Positions 17,612 to 26,591 of a stretch of 64,000 bases of DNA are shown here, piece after piece. How positions within the stretch are numbered: the stretch's first letter is position 1; every line of letters begins with the position of its first letter. A model generated the notes under the pieces. The model was not told where the DNA came from. It saw nothing but the letters and a program-made list of their open reading frames with translations, and made no database searches. A program made the translations under genes and the position numbers. The DNA comes from HB2-32-21 sp003448675 (lineage in GTDB: Bacteria; Pseudomonadota; Gammaproteobacteria; Pseudomonadales; Porticoccaceae). Where the stretch lies: contig JBFHDK010000002.1 in NCBI GenBank assembly GCA_041584755.1, forward strand, positions 1 to 64,000, written 5' to 3'.

Positions 17612-18661
17612 TTAACCCTGGGACAACAATTCCCGCATATCGATTATCGCCGCATTAGCTCGACTAATGTACGAAACCATGGTCAAGGAATGGTTAGCCA
17701 GCAGCCCAAAACCACTGCCGTTGACAATGATGGGGCTACGCAGAGGTGTTTGAGTTGCTTCGAGCTCTCGAATAATTTGCTGCAAGCTGACGAGGGCGTT
17801 TTTCTTTTCCAGCACCGTGCCGAAATCCGCTTCTATGGCTTTCAGGAAGTGAACCAGAGCCCAGGTGGTGCCCCGCGCTTCATAGAAAACATCATCCAGT
17901 TCGTGCCAGGGGGTCTTGCGATAGCTTTCGGCGGGCGTCGGCGTCGACTGCCGGGCGCCGCTTTCACCAGCCAGATCAATGTTGAGATGGCGCTGACCGA
18001 CACTGGCGCCCAGACGCTGAGACAAGCTACCCAGCCGCGCCTCCACCGTGCTCAGCCAGTAGCGCAGGTTATCGGCGCGGGCATAAAACTGGGCATTGTA
18101 CTGGTCGTCATCGACCAGTCGGGCAAGATACAGTTGTAAATGCTTGCGCCCTTCCTGGTATTCAGTCTCGGTAGCGGGCAATATCCAGCTTTCATGGTCA
18201 AAATTAAACCGGGGCTCCGCCAGCGCCAGATCCGGATCTTCCGTGGATTGGGACTGGGAGCGGGCAAAGGATTCCCGCAGCGCCTTGGCCAGATCCCGCA
18301 CCTGAATAATCACGCCATATTCCCAATTAGGAATATTATCCAGCACCACACCCGGAGGCAGGACGTCGTTACTCAGATAGCCACCGGGCTTCTCCAGCAG
18401 GGTATCCACTACCGCGATCAAAGCGCCTACCGTCGCCTCACCGGCTAGCGGCTCGGCCCCAATCTCAACAGGGTTGATGTCTGGCTCCCGACTCCAGTAG
18501 AAACCCAGGATCAGACAAATCAGCAACAACAGTAACAATACCCGGGTAGCCCAGGTAAAACCCACTGAGCGCTCCGCACCACCGGCAGTTCGCCTGCCGC
18601 GCCTGCCGCGCCTGCCACTACCCAGCTCGGCTATCCGGGCTTTCCAGTCTTGTCTAGTCAT
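17612..18661 (-). CDS. DUF2333 family membrane-anchored protein
   Basis: Protein of 349 residues. A basic, glycine-rich cytoplasmic N-terminus (about residues 1-32, GRRGRRGRRTAGG) is followed by one membrane segment (about 37-58), with the rest probably periplasmic. Conserved-looking stretches are NWEYGVIIQVRDLAKALRESFARSQSQSTEDPD (residues about 111-145, in parts) and the C-terminal SLTMVSYISRANAAIIDMRELL. I recognise this as the DUF2333 family of gammaproteobacteria, function unknown. It lies upstream of the PAS-GGDEF-EAL gene on the same strand with a 186-base gap, so co-regulation is possible but not shown. Confidence 0.75.
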   Translation of the reverse strand: MTRQDWKARIAELGSGRRGRRGRRTAGGAERSVGFTWATRVLLLLLLICLILGFYWSREPDINPVEIGAEPLAGEATVGALIAVVDTLLEKPGGYLSNDVLPPGVVLDNIPNWEYGVIIQVRDLAKALRESFARSQSQSTEDPDLALAEPRFNFDHESWILPATETEYQEGRKHLQLYLARLVDDDQYNAQFYARADNLRYWLSTVEARLGSLSQRLGASVGQRHLNIDLAGESGARQSTPTPAESYRKTPWHELDDVFYEARGTTWALVHFLKAIEADFGTVLEKKNALVSLQQIIRELEATQTPLRSPIIVNGSGFGLLANHSLTMVSYISRANAAIIDMRELLSQG

Positions 18662-18824
18662 TCGATGCCTCTGCCGCTATTTAACTGTTATTTGGTTAAC
18701 CCGCAAGCAACGCGTACCTCTGTATATCAAACACTTAGCTTCGGCTACTCAAAAGCTTCATAATAGCTGAAAACCTTTGGATAATCTGCGTGTCGAAGCA
18801 ACAGTTTTAGAAAGAACTCCCTCT

Positions 18825-20633
18825 ATGTCGAGAAATTACCCGCATTTACGCCACTTTACCGTCGCCTGGGTGGCGCTGCTTGTATGTCTCCCTCTGAGCA
18901 GCCTCGCCACTGCCGCCGGTAACAGCCTGTCTAACGCCCCCTCGTCACTGAACACCGGCCTGGAAGCGCCCCTTGAATTCCTGCCCGTGGAAGAAGCCTA
19001 CCGCCTCTTACCGAGCCTTGAAGGCGAAACACTGATCATCGACTGGATGATCGCCCCCGGGTATTACCTCTACAAACATCGTTTTGCGATCGCCAGTATC
19101 GTCGACGCAACTCAGCCAGCTGGTGAAAACCTTGCCTTGCAATTCGAACCCGGGCAAGTGATCTACGACGACTACTACGAAAAAGACCTCGAAGTTTATT
19201 ATCAGGACACCCGGGTCAGCGCCGCGTTACCGCAAAGCCCTGCCGACAAAGCCACCACTTATGTAGTCAGCGTCACCTCCCAGGGCTGCGCTGATGCCGG
19301 ACTGTGTTATCCACCGCGTACCGACTACCTTGAAGTCGACCTCACCCAACAACTCGTGACGCCACTTGCCGCGCCGCCCCTGGCCGGCGCTAATAGCGAG
19401 CGCCCTGCTTTTGGATCTGCCACGGTGGGCGGGATACAAAACCCACCCCACAGCCTGGTGGTCATTTTCCTGCTGGCCCTTGCTGGCGGGGTTATTCTTA
19501 ACCTGATGCCCTGTGTGTTTCCCGTGCTTTCCATCAAAGTCATGTCAACCACCGCGGCCCATCTGGGTGAGCACAGTAAACATCTGCACAGCCTTGCCTA
19601 TACTGCGGGCATTATCCTGTCTTTTCTGGTCATCGCCGCCGCCATGTTGGCACTGAGAGCCAGTGGCGAGGCTATCGGCTGGGGTTTCCAGTTACAGTCG
19701 CCGTTATTTGTGGCGCTCCTGGCCTATCTGATGTTTGCCATCGGCCAGAGCTTTTCCGGCCAGCTGACCATCGGCGGCCGCTGGATGAACATCGGTCAGA
19801 ACCTGACCCAGAGCACCCGTGTCAGCGGCTCCTTTATGACTGGCGTGCTGGCCACGGTTGTCGCCAGCCCCTGTACCGCGCCCTTTATGGGCACTGCCTT
19901 GGGTATCGCGCTAACTCAACCCGCCGCTGTCAGTCTCGGTATCTTTGCCGCACTGGGGCTGGACATGGCCCTGCCCTTTCTGATCCTGTCCTGGCTTCCC
20001 GGGCTTATGGAGAAACTGCCGACGCCGGGCCCCTGGATGAGCACCTTCAGCCAGCTGCTCGCCTTCCCACTGTACGCCACGGTGATCTGGCTGTTGTGGG
20101 TTCTGGGCCGGCAGACCAGTATTGATCATGCCGTACTGGTCAGCCTGGGCATCCTGCTTATCGCGTTCGCCATCTGGCTACACAAACGACCCGCGAAAAT
20201 CCTGACCCGCGCACTCGGCATCGCCGCCCTGGCTGGCGCGCTGAGCCTGGCGGCTATTCGTCCCACCGATGGCGCTAACACGGAAACCATCTGGCAACCC
20301 TATTCAACCGCTCGCCTGATGGAGCTGAGAGAAGCAGGGCAAGCGGTATTTGTTAATCTCACTGCGGACTGGTGTATCACCTGTCTGGCCAATGAAAAAA
20401 TCGCACTTAATTCCGATACTTTCCGCGCCGCCCTGCGTGACGGGAATATCACCTACCTAAAGGGTGACTGGACCAACCGTAATCCAGAGATTACCCATCT
20501 GCTGAACAATCATGGGCGCACCGGTGTCCCTCTCTATCTGTACTATGATGCCGTCGGTAACGCGCCGAAAATCCTGCCTCAGTTGTTAACGGAGACCATC
20601 GTTTTAAAGGCTTTTGGCCAGAACACCCCCTGA
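18825..20633 (+). CDS. dsbD: Thiol:disulfide interchange protein DsbD
   Basis: Passes electrons from cytoplasmic thioredoxin through the inner membrane to periplasmic DsbC/DsbG and cytochrome maturation proteins. I start it at the ATG at 18825 (602 residues), which leaves a signal peptide ending near ATAA; a TTG at 18777 in frame only adds a polar tail. The periplasmic alpha domain has a cysteine pair at residues 155 and 161 (SQGCADAGLCYPP). The eight-helix beta domain has Cys230 (LMPCVFPVLS) and Cys350 (SPCTAPFMGT). The C-terminal thioredoxin-like gamma domain has WCITC (Cys517, Cys520). All six redox cysteines are present, so the protein should be functional. Confidence 0.95.
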   Translation: MSRNYPHLRHFTVAWVALLVCLPLSSLATAAGNSLSNAPSSLNTGLEAPLEFLPVEEAYRLLPSLEGETLIIDWMIAPGYYLYKHRFAIASIVDATQPAGENLALQFEPGQVIYDDYYEKDLEVYYQDTRVSAALPQSPADKATTYVVSVTSQGCADAGLCYPPRTDYLEVDLTQQLVTPLAAPPLAGANSERPAFGSATVGGIQNPPHSLVVIFLLALAGGVILNLMPCVFPVLSIKVMSTTAAHLGEHSKHLHSLAYTAGIILSFLVIAAAMLALRASGEAIGWGFQLQSPLFVALLAYLMFAIGQSFSGQLTIGGRWMNIGQNLTQSTRVSGSFMTGVLATVVASPCTAPFMGTALGIALTQPAAVSLGIFAALGLDMALPFLILSWLPGLMEKLPTPGPWMSTFSQLLAFPLYATVIWLLWVLGRQTSIDHAVLVSLGILLIAFAIWLHKRPAKILTRALGIAALAGALSLAAIRPTDGANTETIWQPYSTARLMELREAGQAVFVNLTADWCITCLANEKIALNSDTFRAALRDGNITYLKGDWTNRNPEITHLLNNHGRTGVPLYLYYDAVGNAPKILPQLLTETIVLKAFGQNTP

Positions 20634-20815
20634 ACCACGCCCTCGCGAATGGGCGCGACACAGGGCAGACGAACAGACCTACCACGCAAAACAAAGCCAG
20701 CCAACTGCACCGAAAACCGTCATATCATCGGCAAAAATCCCGAAAACTGGACAAAACCCGCATCCTGATGCACACTGCTCGCCATTCCCCGAGAGCAACT
20801 CAAAAAAGAGGTGAA

Positions 20816-21256
20816 ATGGCGACCATTCTGGTGCTACACGGACCCAACCTGAACCTGCTGGGCACCCGTGAACCGGCCGTTTACGGTTCCGCCACGCTTG
20901 AAGACATCAACCGCCGCCTGACCGAGCGCTGTATTGAAGCGGGCCACCATCTGCTGGCCCTGCAAAGCAACGCCGAATACGAGCTGATCGAGCGCATCCA
21001 CGACGCTAGCAAGGAGGGGGTTAATTTCATTCTATTCAACCCGGCCGCCTTCACCCATACCAGTGTCGCGTTGCGCGATGCCCTGCTGGCAGTCTCAATC
21101 CCGTTTATTGAAGTGCACCTGTCCAATGTCCATGGTCGCGAGGACTTCCGCCAGCATTCCTATTTCGCCGACATCGCCCAGGGCACAATCAGTGGCTTCG
21201 GGGCACAAAGCTACATACTGGCGCTGGAGGCGGCGCTGGAACATGTAGCCCAATAA
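20816..21256 (+). CDS. aroQ: 3-dehydroquinate dehydratase type II
   Basis: Dehydrates 3-dehydroquinate to 3-dehydroshikimate, the step before AroE. The start at 20816 is fixed by AGAGGTGAA directly upstream and by the family N-terminus ATILVLHGPNLNLLGTREP; the open frame extends 16 codons further left without family resemblance. The 146-residue length is typical. Active-site residues are visible in LNLLGTREPAVYG (Arg, Tyr), the flexible lid, NPAAFTHTS and EVHLSNVHGREDFRQHS. The aroQ-accB-accC-prmA order is widely conserved in gammaproteobacteria. Confidence 0.97.
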   Translation: MATILVLHGPNLNLLGTREPAVYGSATLEDINRRLTERCIEAGHHLLALQSNAEYELIERIHDASKEGVNFILFNPAAFTHTSVALRDALLAVSIPFIEVHLSNVHGREDFRQHSYFADIAQGTISGFGAQSYILALEAALEHVAQ

Positions 21257-21295
21257 CTCCACCAAGCAACCCTTTCCCGGTAAGGAAAACTTTCA

Positions 21296-21751
21296 ATGGA
21301 TATACGCAAAGTCAAAAAGCTGATCGAATTACTGGAAGAGTCCGATATCGCCGAACTTGAAATCAAGGAAGGCGAGGAATCCGTGCGCATTACCCGCAAT
21401 AAGGCTGGCGCCGCCATCGGGACCCCGGTAGTCGCGGCGGCTCCGGTTGCGGCGCCCGCACCCACTCAGACTGCAGACCCGGTTGCCGAAACCTCGGCTG
21501 CCCCTACGGCGATTGACGGTCATGTGATCAGCTCTCCCATGGTCGGCACGTTTTACCGGGCGCCGGCGCCCGGGGCGCCCCCCTTTGTTGAAGTGGGTCA
21601 ATCAGTCAAGCCCGGCGATGTCCTGTGTATCGTAGAGGCCATGAAAATGATGAATCAGATCGAAGCGGACAAGGCAGGTACTGTCAGTGCAATTCTGGTT
21701 GAAGACGGCGAAGCTATCGAGTTCGACCAGGCGCTGATCACCATTGCCTAA
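21296..21751 (+). CDS. accB: Acetyl-CoA carboxylase biotin carboxyl carrier protein
   Basis: Carries the carboxylated biotin between AccC and the AccAD carboxyltransferase in the first step of fatty-acid synthesis. The 151-residue protein has an N-terminal helical domain, an Ala/Pro-rich linker (about residues 38-72) and a C-terminal biotinyl domain. The biotinylated lysine is Lys117 in VEAMKMMNQ. The gene is 39 bases after aroQ and 51 bases before accC. Confidence 0.98.
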   Translation: MDIRKVKKLIELLEESDIAELEIKEGEESVRITRNKAGAAIGTPVVAAAPVAAPAPTQTADPVAETSAAPTAIDGHVISSPMVGTFYRAPAPGAPPFVEVGQSVKPGDVLCIVEAMKMMNQIEADKAGTVSAILVEDGEAIEFDQALITIA

Positions 21752-21802
21752 GTGATCCCATACACCGATCACCTCCCCAATGCTTAAGGAAGCCTACCGG
21801 CC

Positions 21803-23143
21803 ATGCTGGAAAAAGTCTTAATCGCCAACCGCGGCGAGATTGCCCTTCGTATTCTCCGCGCCTGCCGGGAGTTGGGCATTAAAACCGTCGCCGTCCATTC
21901 CAAGGTGGACGCCGACTTAAAACATGTGCGCCTGGCTGACGAAACTGTCTGCATCGGCCCCAACTCGCCCACCGAAAGCTACCTGAATATTCCGGCCATC
22001 ATCAGTGCGATGGAAGTTACCGACTCCGTCGCCGTGCACCCCGGCTACGGCTTTCTCGCCGAAAATGCCGACTTCGCCGAGCAGGTGGAACGCTGTGGCT
22101 TTACCTTCATTGGCCCCAGCGCAGACGTAATTCGCACCATGGGTGACAAAGTCGCGGCCATCGCCGCCATGCGCAAGGCCGGCGTACCCACCGTACCCGG
22201 CTCAAACGGCGCCCTGGACGACGACAACGAACGCAGCCTTGCTATCGCCAGGGACATTGGCTACCCAGTGATTATCAAGGCTGCAGCCGGTGGTGGCGGC
22301 CGCGGCATGCGGGTAGTGCACACCGAAGCGCATTTAATTAACGCCATCTCCATGACTAAACTGGAAGCAAAAACCGCTTTCGGTGATGACACTATCTACA
22401 TGGAGAAATTTCTCGAAACACCGCGCCATGTCGAGGTGCAGGTGTTGGCCGACACCCATGGCAATGCCATCCACCTGGGTGACCGGGACTGCTCCCTGCA
22501 ACGCCGCCACCAGAAAGTTCTCGAGGAAGCGCCGGCCCCGGACATCGACCCTGAAGCGCGACAGGCGGTATTCGATGCCTGCGTTGCCGCCTGCAAGGAG
22601 CTAGGCTACGTGGGTGCGGGCACCTTCGAATTCCTCTACGAAAATGGCAATTACTACTTTATTGAAATGAATACCCGGGTACAGGTGGAACACCCGGTCT
22701 CGGAAATGATTACCGGCGTAGACATCGTCAAGGAACAACTGCTGATTGCCAGCGGTGAACCCATGAGCTTCAGCCAGGATCAGATTGTCTTTCGCGGCCA
22801 TGCCTTCGAATGCCGCATCAACGCCGAAGATTCGGTAACGTTCATGCCCAGCCCCGGCAAAGTCACCACGTTCCACCCCCCCGGCGGCAATGGTGTGCGT
22901 GTCGACTCACACCTCTACTGCGGCTACGTAATACCGCCTAACTACGACTCCCTGATCGCCAAAATCATCACCTATGGCAAGGATCGGGAAGCGGCCCTGG
23001 CGCGTATGAAAACCGCGCTGGACGAACTTTTTATTCTTGGCATCAAAACCAATACCGACCTGCAACGGGACCTGGTCTCCGATGCGGAGTTCAAACAGGG
23101 CGGGGTTAACATCCACTACCTGGAGAAGAAACTGGGCCTCTGA
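21803..23143 (+). CDS. accC: Acetyl-CoA carboxylase biotin carboxylase subunit
   Basis: ATP-dependent carboxylation of biotin on AccB. The 446-residue protein shows the complete ATP-grasp enzyme: N-terminal KVLIANRGEIALRI, HPGYGFLAENADFA, the glycine-rich ATP loop KAAAGGGGRGMRVV, the EAPAPDI region and the catalytic EMNTRVQVEHPVSEMI segment. Strong similarity throughout leaves no doubt about function. Translation is probably coupled to accB, whose product is its substrate. Confidence 0.99.
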   Translation: MLEKVLIANRGEIALRILRACRELGIKTVAVHSKVDADLKHVRLADETVCIGPNSPTESYLNIPAIISAMEVTDSVAVHPGYGFLAENADFAEQVERCGFTFIGPSADVIRTMGDKVAAIAAMRKAGVPTVPGSNGALDDDNERSLAIARDIGYPVIIKAAAGGGGRGMRVVHTEAHLINAISMTKLEAKTAFGDDTIYMEKFLETPRHVEVQVLADTHGNAIHLGDRDCSLQRRHQKVLEEAPAPDIDPEARQAVFDACVAACKELGYVGAGTFEFLYENGNYYFIEMNTRVQVEHPVSEMITGVDIVKEQLLIASGEPMSFSQDQIVFRGHAFECRINAEDSVTFMPSPGKVTTFHPPGGNGVRVDSHLYCGYVIPPNYDSLIAKIITYGKDREAALARMKTALDELFILGIKTNTDLQRDLVSDAEFKQGGVNIHYLEKKLGL

Positions 23144-23202
23144 GCGTACACCAACCCCAGGGAACGGAATTTCGTGCAATTTGGCAGGGACCGCGGCGCG
23201 AT

Positions 23203-24081
23203 ATGAGCTGGCTCCAATTACACATTGATATCAATCGAGATGCCGAGCAGCAATTTGAACAAATCTTGCTCGGTCTCGGCGCCGTTTCGGTAACGCTTTC
23301 GGATGCGAGCGACCAAGCCATTCTGGAACCCGGCGTCGGCCAGACGCCGCTGTGGAATCAGCTCACGCTCAGCGCCCTGTTTCCCTCCGACACCGAGACC
23401 GACACCATCCTTCTGCAGCTCTGCGCCCAAACCGGCGCCAGCCTCCCCACCTGGCGCTGGGAAACGCTGGAGGATGAAGCCTGGGAAACCCGCTGGCAAA
23501 ACGACTTCAAACCACTGCAATGCGGCCGCAGATTATGGATCTGCCCCAGTTGGTGTGAACCGCCACGGCCAGACGCCGTAAACCTGCAACTGGATCCGGG
23601 TCTCGCCTTTGGCACCGGCACCCACCCCACCACCTTCCTCTGTCTCGAGTGGCTGGAAGGTCTGGCGCTAGAGGGCAAAACATTCATTGATTACGGCTGC
23701 GGCTCCGGGATTCTGGCCATCGCCAGCCTGGTGCTGGGAGCCGACCACGCCAGCGCCGTGGATAACGACCCCCAGGCGCTCTCGGCAAGCGCGGACAATG
23801 CCCAGCGCAACGCTATTGAGCCCGAGCGCCTAACCATCAGCACGCCGGAAACGATGATTGCAAACCCGTCTGACTACCTGGTAGCAAATATCCTGGCCGG
23901 CCCCCTGATCGAGCTAGCCCAGACACTGGGCGACCTGGTCAAAAACGGGGGGGCAATATGCCTGTCGGGAATACTCACCAGCCAGCACAATGCGGTTTCC
24001 AACGCTTACAAATCCGCGTTTACCCTGGAACCTCCAGTCGAACAGGACGGCTGGCTACGGCTGGTGGGCTACAAACGTTGA
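23203..24081 (+). CDS. prmA: Ribosomal protein L11 methyltransferase
   Basis: Trimethylates ribosomal protein L11. The 292-residue protein begins MSWLQLHIDINRD, has the substrate-recognition N-terminal domain to about residue 95 and the SAM-binding domain with DPGLAFGTGTHPTT, IDYGCGSGILAIA and the LVANILAGPLIEL segment, all characteristic of PrmA. It follows accC by 59 bases, the position it has in many gammaproteobacteria. Confidence 0.97.
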   Translation: MSWLQLHIDINRDAEQQFEQILLGLGAVSVTLSDASDQAILEPGVGQTPLWNQLTLSALFPSDTETDTILLQLCAQTGASLPTWRWETLEDEAWETRWQNDFKPLQCGRRLWICPSWCEPPRPDAVNLQLDPGLAFGTGTHPTTFLCLEWLEGLALEGKTFIDYGCGSGILAIASLVLGADHASAVDNDPQALSASADNAQRNAIEPERLTISTPETMIANPSDYLVANILAGPLIELAQTLGDLVKNGGAICLSGILTSQHNAVSNAYKSAFTLEPPVEQDGWLRLVGYKR

Positions 24082-24091
24082 TGGTCTGGCG

Positions 24092-25054
24092 GTGAATACT
24101 GAAGTTGAACAGACCCGTTGTCCCCACTGCAATATCGCATTCCATGTTAATGCTACACAGCTGAAAGCGGCCCAGGGGACCGTTCGTTGCGGCATCTGCC
24201 TGAACCTGTTCGATGCCGCCGAGCATGGCTTCCAGGCACAACCTTCCCCACCCACGGAGCACACTTCCGATAGCGCGGAACACACCACAGCGCTTACTGA
24301 AACGAAAACACCAGACGAACCTGACGAGATCGCGGATATTTCTGATTCATTGGAACACGCCAGTAACGCTGAAGGAGCTGTCAGCGACATTGACGCCCGT
24401 CATGAAGTGGAAGACGCGTCCTCAGTCGAACCGCGATCACCAGAAAGCATCGAACCGGGATCGCTGTCACTGGATCTCGATAAGCTGGCGAAGCATCTTG
24501 CCCCGGCCAGAGACATCAAGCTTAACGCCAACGTCGGGGGCGAGACCCCGCTCCCCGAGCCTGTCCCATCCCCACGCCAGCAAGTAACGCGTCTGCTAGG
24601 TTTTTTCGCCAGCGCGGTACTTCTGGCGGCACTATTACTGCAGTTATTATTCCACTATTCCGCCCACCTGAGCCTCAAACCCGGTTACCGCCCAATGGTC
24701 GAGCTTCTGTGCAACCAACTCGGCTGCCCCGTGGCGGAATTAAGAGACCCCAGTTTAATCAGCGTCGAAGCTCTCTCGATCCAGAAACATCCCTCTTTAA
24801 AAAAGGTGTTGACCGTGGAAGCAATTTTGGTAAACCGCGCGACCTATGCCCAGCCTTTTCCAGACACAACATTACATTTCATGGATGTCCGCGGCCAAAC
24901 GCTGGTCCAGCGGTCATTTGATCCAGGCCAATATTTGCCCGAAACCATGAAGGGTATCAAAGTCATGCTGCCCTCCTTCGCTTACCAGATCCGACTGGAG
25001 TTGTTAGCGCCCGACCAGGAAGCGGTATCCTATGCCCTGATAGTCGATGAATAA
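24092..25054 (+). CDS. Zinc-ribbon and DUF3426 domain membrane protein
   Basis: Protein of 320 residues from a GTG at 24092, 10 bases after prmA; the longer open frame to the left overlaps prmA and is not supported. The N-terminus has an MJ0042-type zinc finger (RCPHCNIAF ... VRCGICLNLFDA, two CxxC pairs). An acidic, Ser/Pro-rich, low-complexity stretch follows (about residues 45-165), then one membrane segment (about 170-192, LLGFFASAVLLAALLLQLL) and a C-terminal DUF3426 domain that is probably periplasmic. Proteins of this type regularly follow prmA. Function unknown. Confidence 0.85.
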   Translation: MNTEVEQTRCPHCNIAFHVNATQLKAAQGTVRCGICLNLFDAAEHGFQAQPSPPTEHTSDSAEHTTALTETKTPDEPDEIADISDSLEHASNAEGAVSDIDARHEVEDASSVEPRSPESIEPGSLSLDLDKLAKHLAPARDIKLNANVGGETPLPEPVPSPRQQVTRLLGFFASAVLLAALLLQLLFHYSAHLSLKPGYRPMVELLCNQLGCPVAELRDPSLISVEALSIQKHPSLKKVLTVEAILVNRATYAQPFPDTTLHFMDVRGQTLVQRSFDPGQYLPETMKGIKVMLPSFAYQIRLELLAPDQEAVSYALIVDE

Positions 25055-25154
25055 TAGAATTAGTTGGCCAGGACACCTTTCTCCATCGCCTTTCACCAAG
25101 TATGATGGCCGGCCCTTATTAGATACCGGCTAGCGTTTTTTCGAGAGGGTCATC

Positions 25155-26153
25155 GTGATTCAAATCGGCAAACATTCACTAGACAATGTCGCCGTGCTCG
25201 CGCCCATGGCGGGCGTCAGCGATCAACCCTTTCGGGAAATATGCCAACGCCACGGCGCCGGCAGCACCTGCGCCGAAATGCTCACCGCCGACTGGCGGTT
25301 ATGGTCTTCCAGAAAATCCAGCACTCGTCTACCCGCCCCTCACTGGACCGAACCCCGGATCGTTCAGATCGCCGGCACCGAGCCGGAACAACTGGCCGAG
25401 GCGGCGCGCCGCTGTGTCGATCACGGCGCGCAGATTATCGACATCAACATGGGCTGCCCGGCAAAAAAAGTCTGCAAAAAAGCCGCGGGCTCGGCGTTGA
25501 TGAAGGACGAAAACCTGGTAGCGCGGATACTGGCGGCAGTGGTCAAAGCCAGTAGCGTGCCAGTGACCCTGAAAACCCGCACTGGCTGGAGTCCGGAATA
25601 TCGCAACGCGCCGGCCATCGCCCGCATCGCCGAGGACTGCGGGATTCAGGCTCTGGCCATACATGGGCGCACCCGGGCCTGCCGCTTTGACGGGCTGGCC
25701 GAATACGACACCATCGCGGAAGTCGTCCGGCAGGTGAACATCCCGGTGTTTGCCAATGGCGACATTGAAGGCCCCGAGCTTGCTGTGCGGGCATTGACCC
25801 ACACCGGTGCGGCGGGTGTCATGATCGGGCGCGGCGCCCAGGGCCAACCCTGGCTGTTCGAACAAATCCGTTACCGCCTTGAAACCGGCATAACCCCGCC
25901 CACGCCGTCACCGGACGAAATCCTTGAGTGCATCGCCAGCCACGTCCGCGCCATCCGCGCCTACTATCCGGGTGATGTGGCGCTGGGCTTTTGCCGAAAA
26001 CATGTGGGCGCCTACCTGAAGCGCTTGGGCTTTTCTCGCTCCGCGATCAAAAGCTTTAATCGCCAGGGCGCAGCTGAAGAGCAGGATGAGTTCCTGGCCC
26101 GGCATTTGCGTCCCGAGCTTATCGGGCAAGCCGTGGCAGCCCAAGCAGCTTAA
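25155..26153 (+). CDS. dusB: tRNA-dihydrouridine synthase B
   Basis: FMN-dependent reduction of uridines in the tRNA D-loop. The 332-residue protein has the FMN-binding N-terminus (VLAPMAGVSDQPFR), the catalytic Cys in DINMGCPAKKVCKKAAGSALM, IHGRTRACRF and the phosphate-binding GADG-like region VMIGRGAQGQPWLF. The start is GTG preceded by GAGAGG. dusB directly before fis is a classic gammaproteobacterial operon in which dusB-fis expression follows growth rate. Confidence 0.97.
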   Translation: MIQIGKHSLDNVAVLAPMAGVSDQPFREICQRHGAGSTCAEMLTADWRLWSSRKSSTRLPAPHWTEPRIVQIAGTEPEQLAEAARRCVDHGAQIIDINMGCPAKKVCKKAAGSALMKDENLVARILAAVVKASSVPVTLKTRTGWSPEYRNAPAIARIAEDCGIQALAIHGRTRACRFDGLAEYDTIAEVVRQVNIPVFANGDIEGPELAVRALTHTGAAGVMIGRGAQGQPWLFEQIRYRLETGITPPTPSPDEILECIASHVRAIRAYYPGDVALGFCRKHVGAYLKRLGFSRSAIKSFNRQGAAEEQDEFLARHLRPELIGQAVAAQAA

Positions 26154-26222
26154 TTGAATGCTAGACGTTAACCTAAGTTTGAGATCACTGAACTCTATAA
26201 TAAAAAGTCGGACCCAACACTG

Positions 26223-26522
26223 ATGAGCGATAAAACCACCTTCACCCTCACATCAAATGAGGAAATTGAACCCCAACCGGTTCTCGGCCACAGCCACCGC
26301 TCACTGCGCAGTTGTGTGGAACATGCAATGGCGGACTATTTTCATCACCTGGATGGCCAGGACTGCACCAACCTGTATCAGATGGTATTAAAGGAAGTGG
26401 AGGCGCCATTGCTGGAAGCGGTTATGAACTATACCCGCAACAACCAGTGCAAAGCTGCGGAGATGCTTAATATCAACCGCGGCACCCTGCGTAAAAAACT
26501 GAAACTTTACGACCTGCTTTGA
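26223..26522 (+). CDS. fis: Nucleoid protein and transcription regulator Fis
   Basis: Dimeric DNA-bending protein controlling rRNA genes, recombination and supercoiling. The 99-residue length matches Fis. The N-terminal part is mobile, and the C-terminal helix-turn-helix is seen in ARNNQCKAAEMLNINRGTL-like sequence ending KKLKLYDLL. The dusB-fis gene pair confirms it over the related NtrC C-terminal domain. It lies 69 bases after dusB. Confidence 0.97.
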   Translation: MSDKTTFTLTSNEEIEPQPVLGHSHRSLRSCVEHAMADYFHHLDGQDCTNLYQMVLKEVEAPLLEAVMNYTRNNQCKAAEMLNINRGTLRKKLKLYDLL

Positions 26523-26591
26523 TTACCTCACTTCCCAACCGACCGCCGCCGGAAATGGCTCCTGCTTCCGGGCCACCAGCACGAGGATTCT

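Noticed and set aside
25108..25141. Terminator-like GCCGG/CCGGC hairpin with a T run before dusB
   Set aside because: The stem is only 5 bp, the loop 13 bases, and the T run begins five bases after the stem, so it would terminate poorly.
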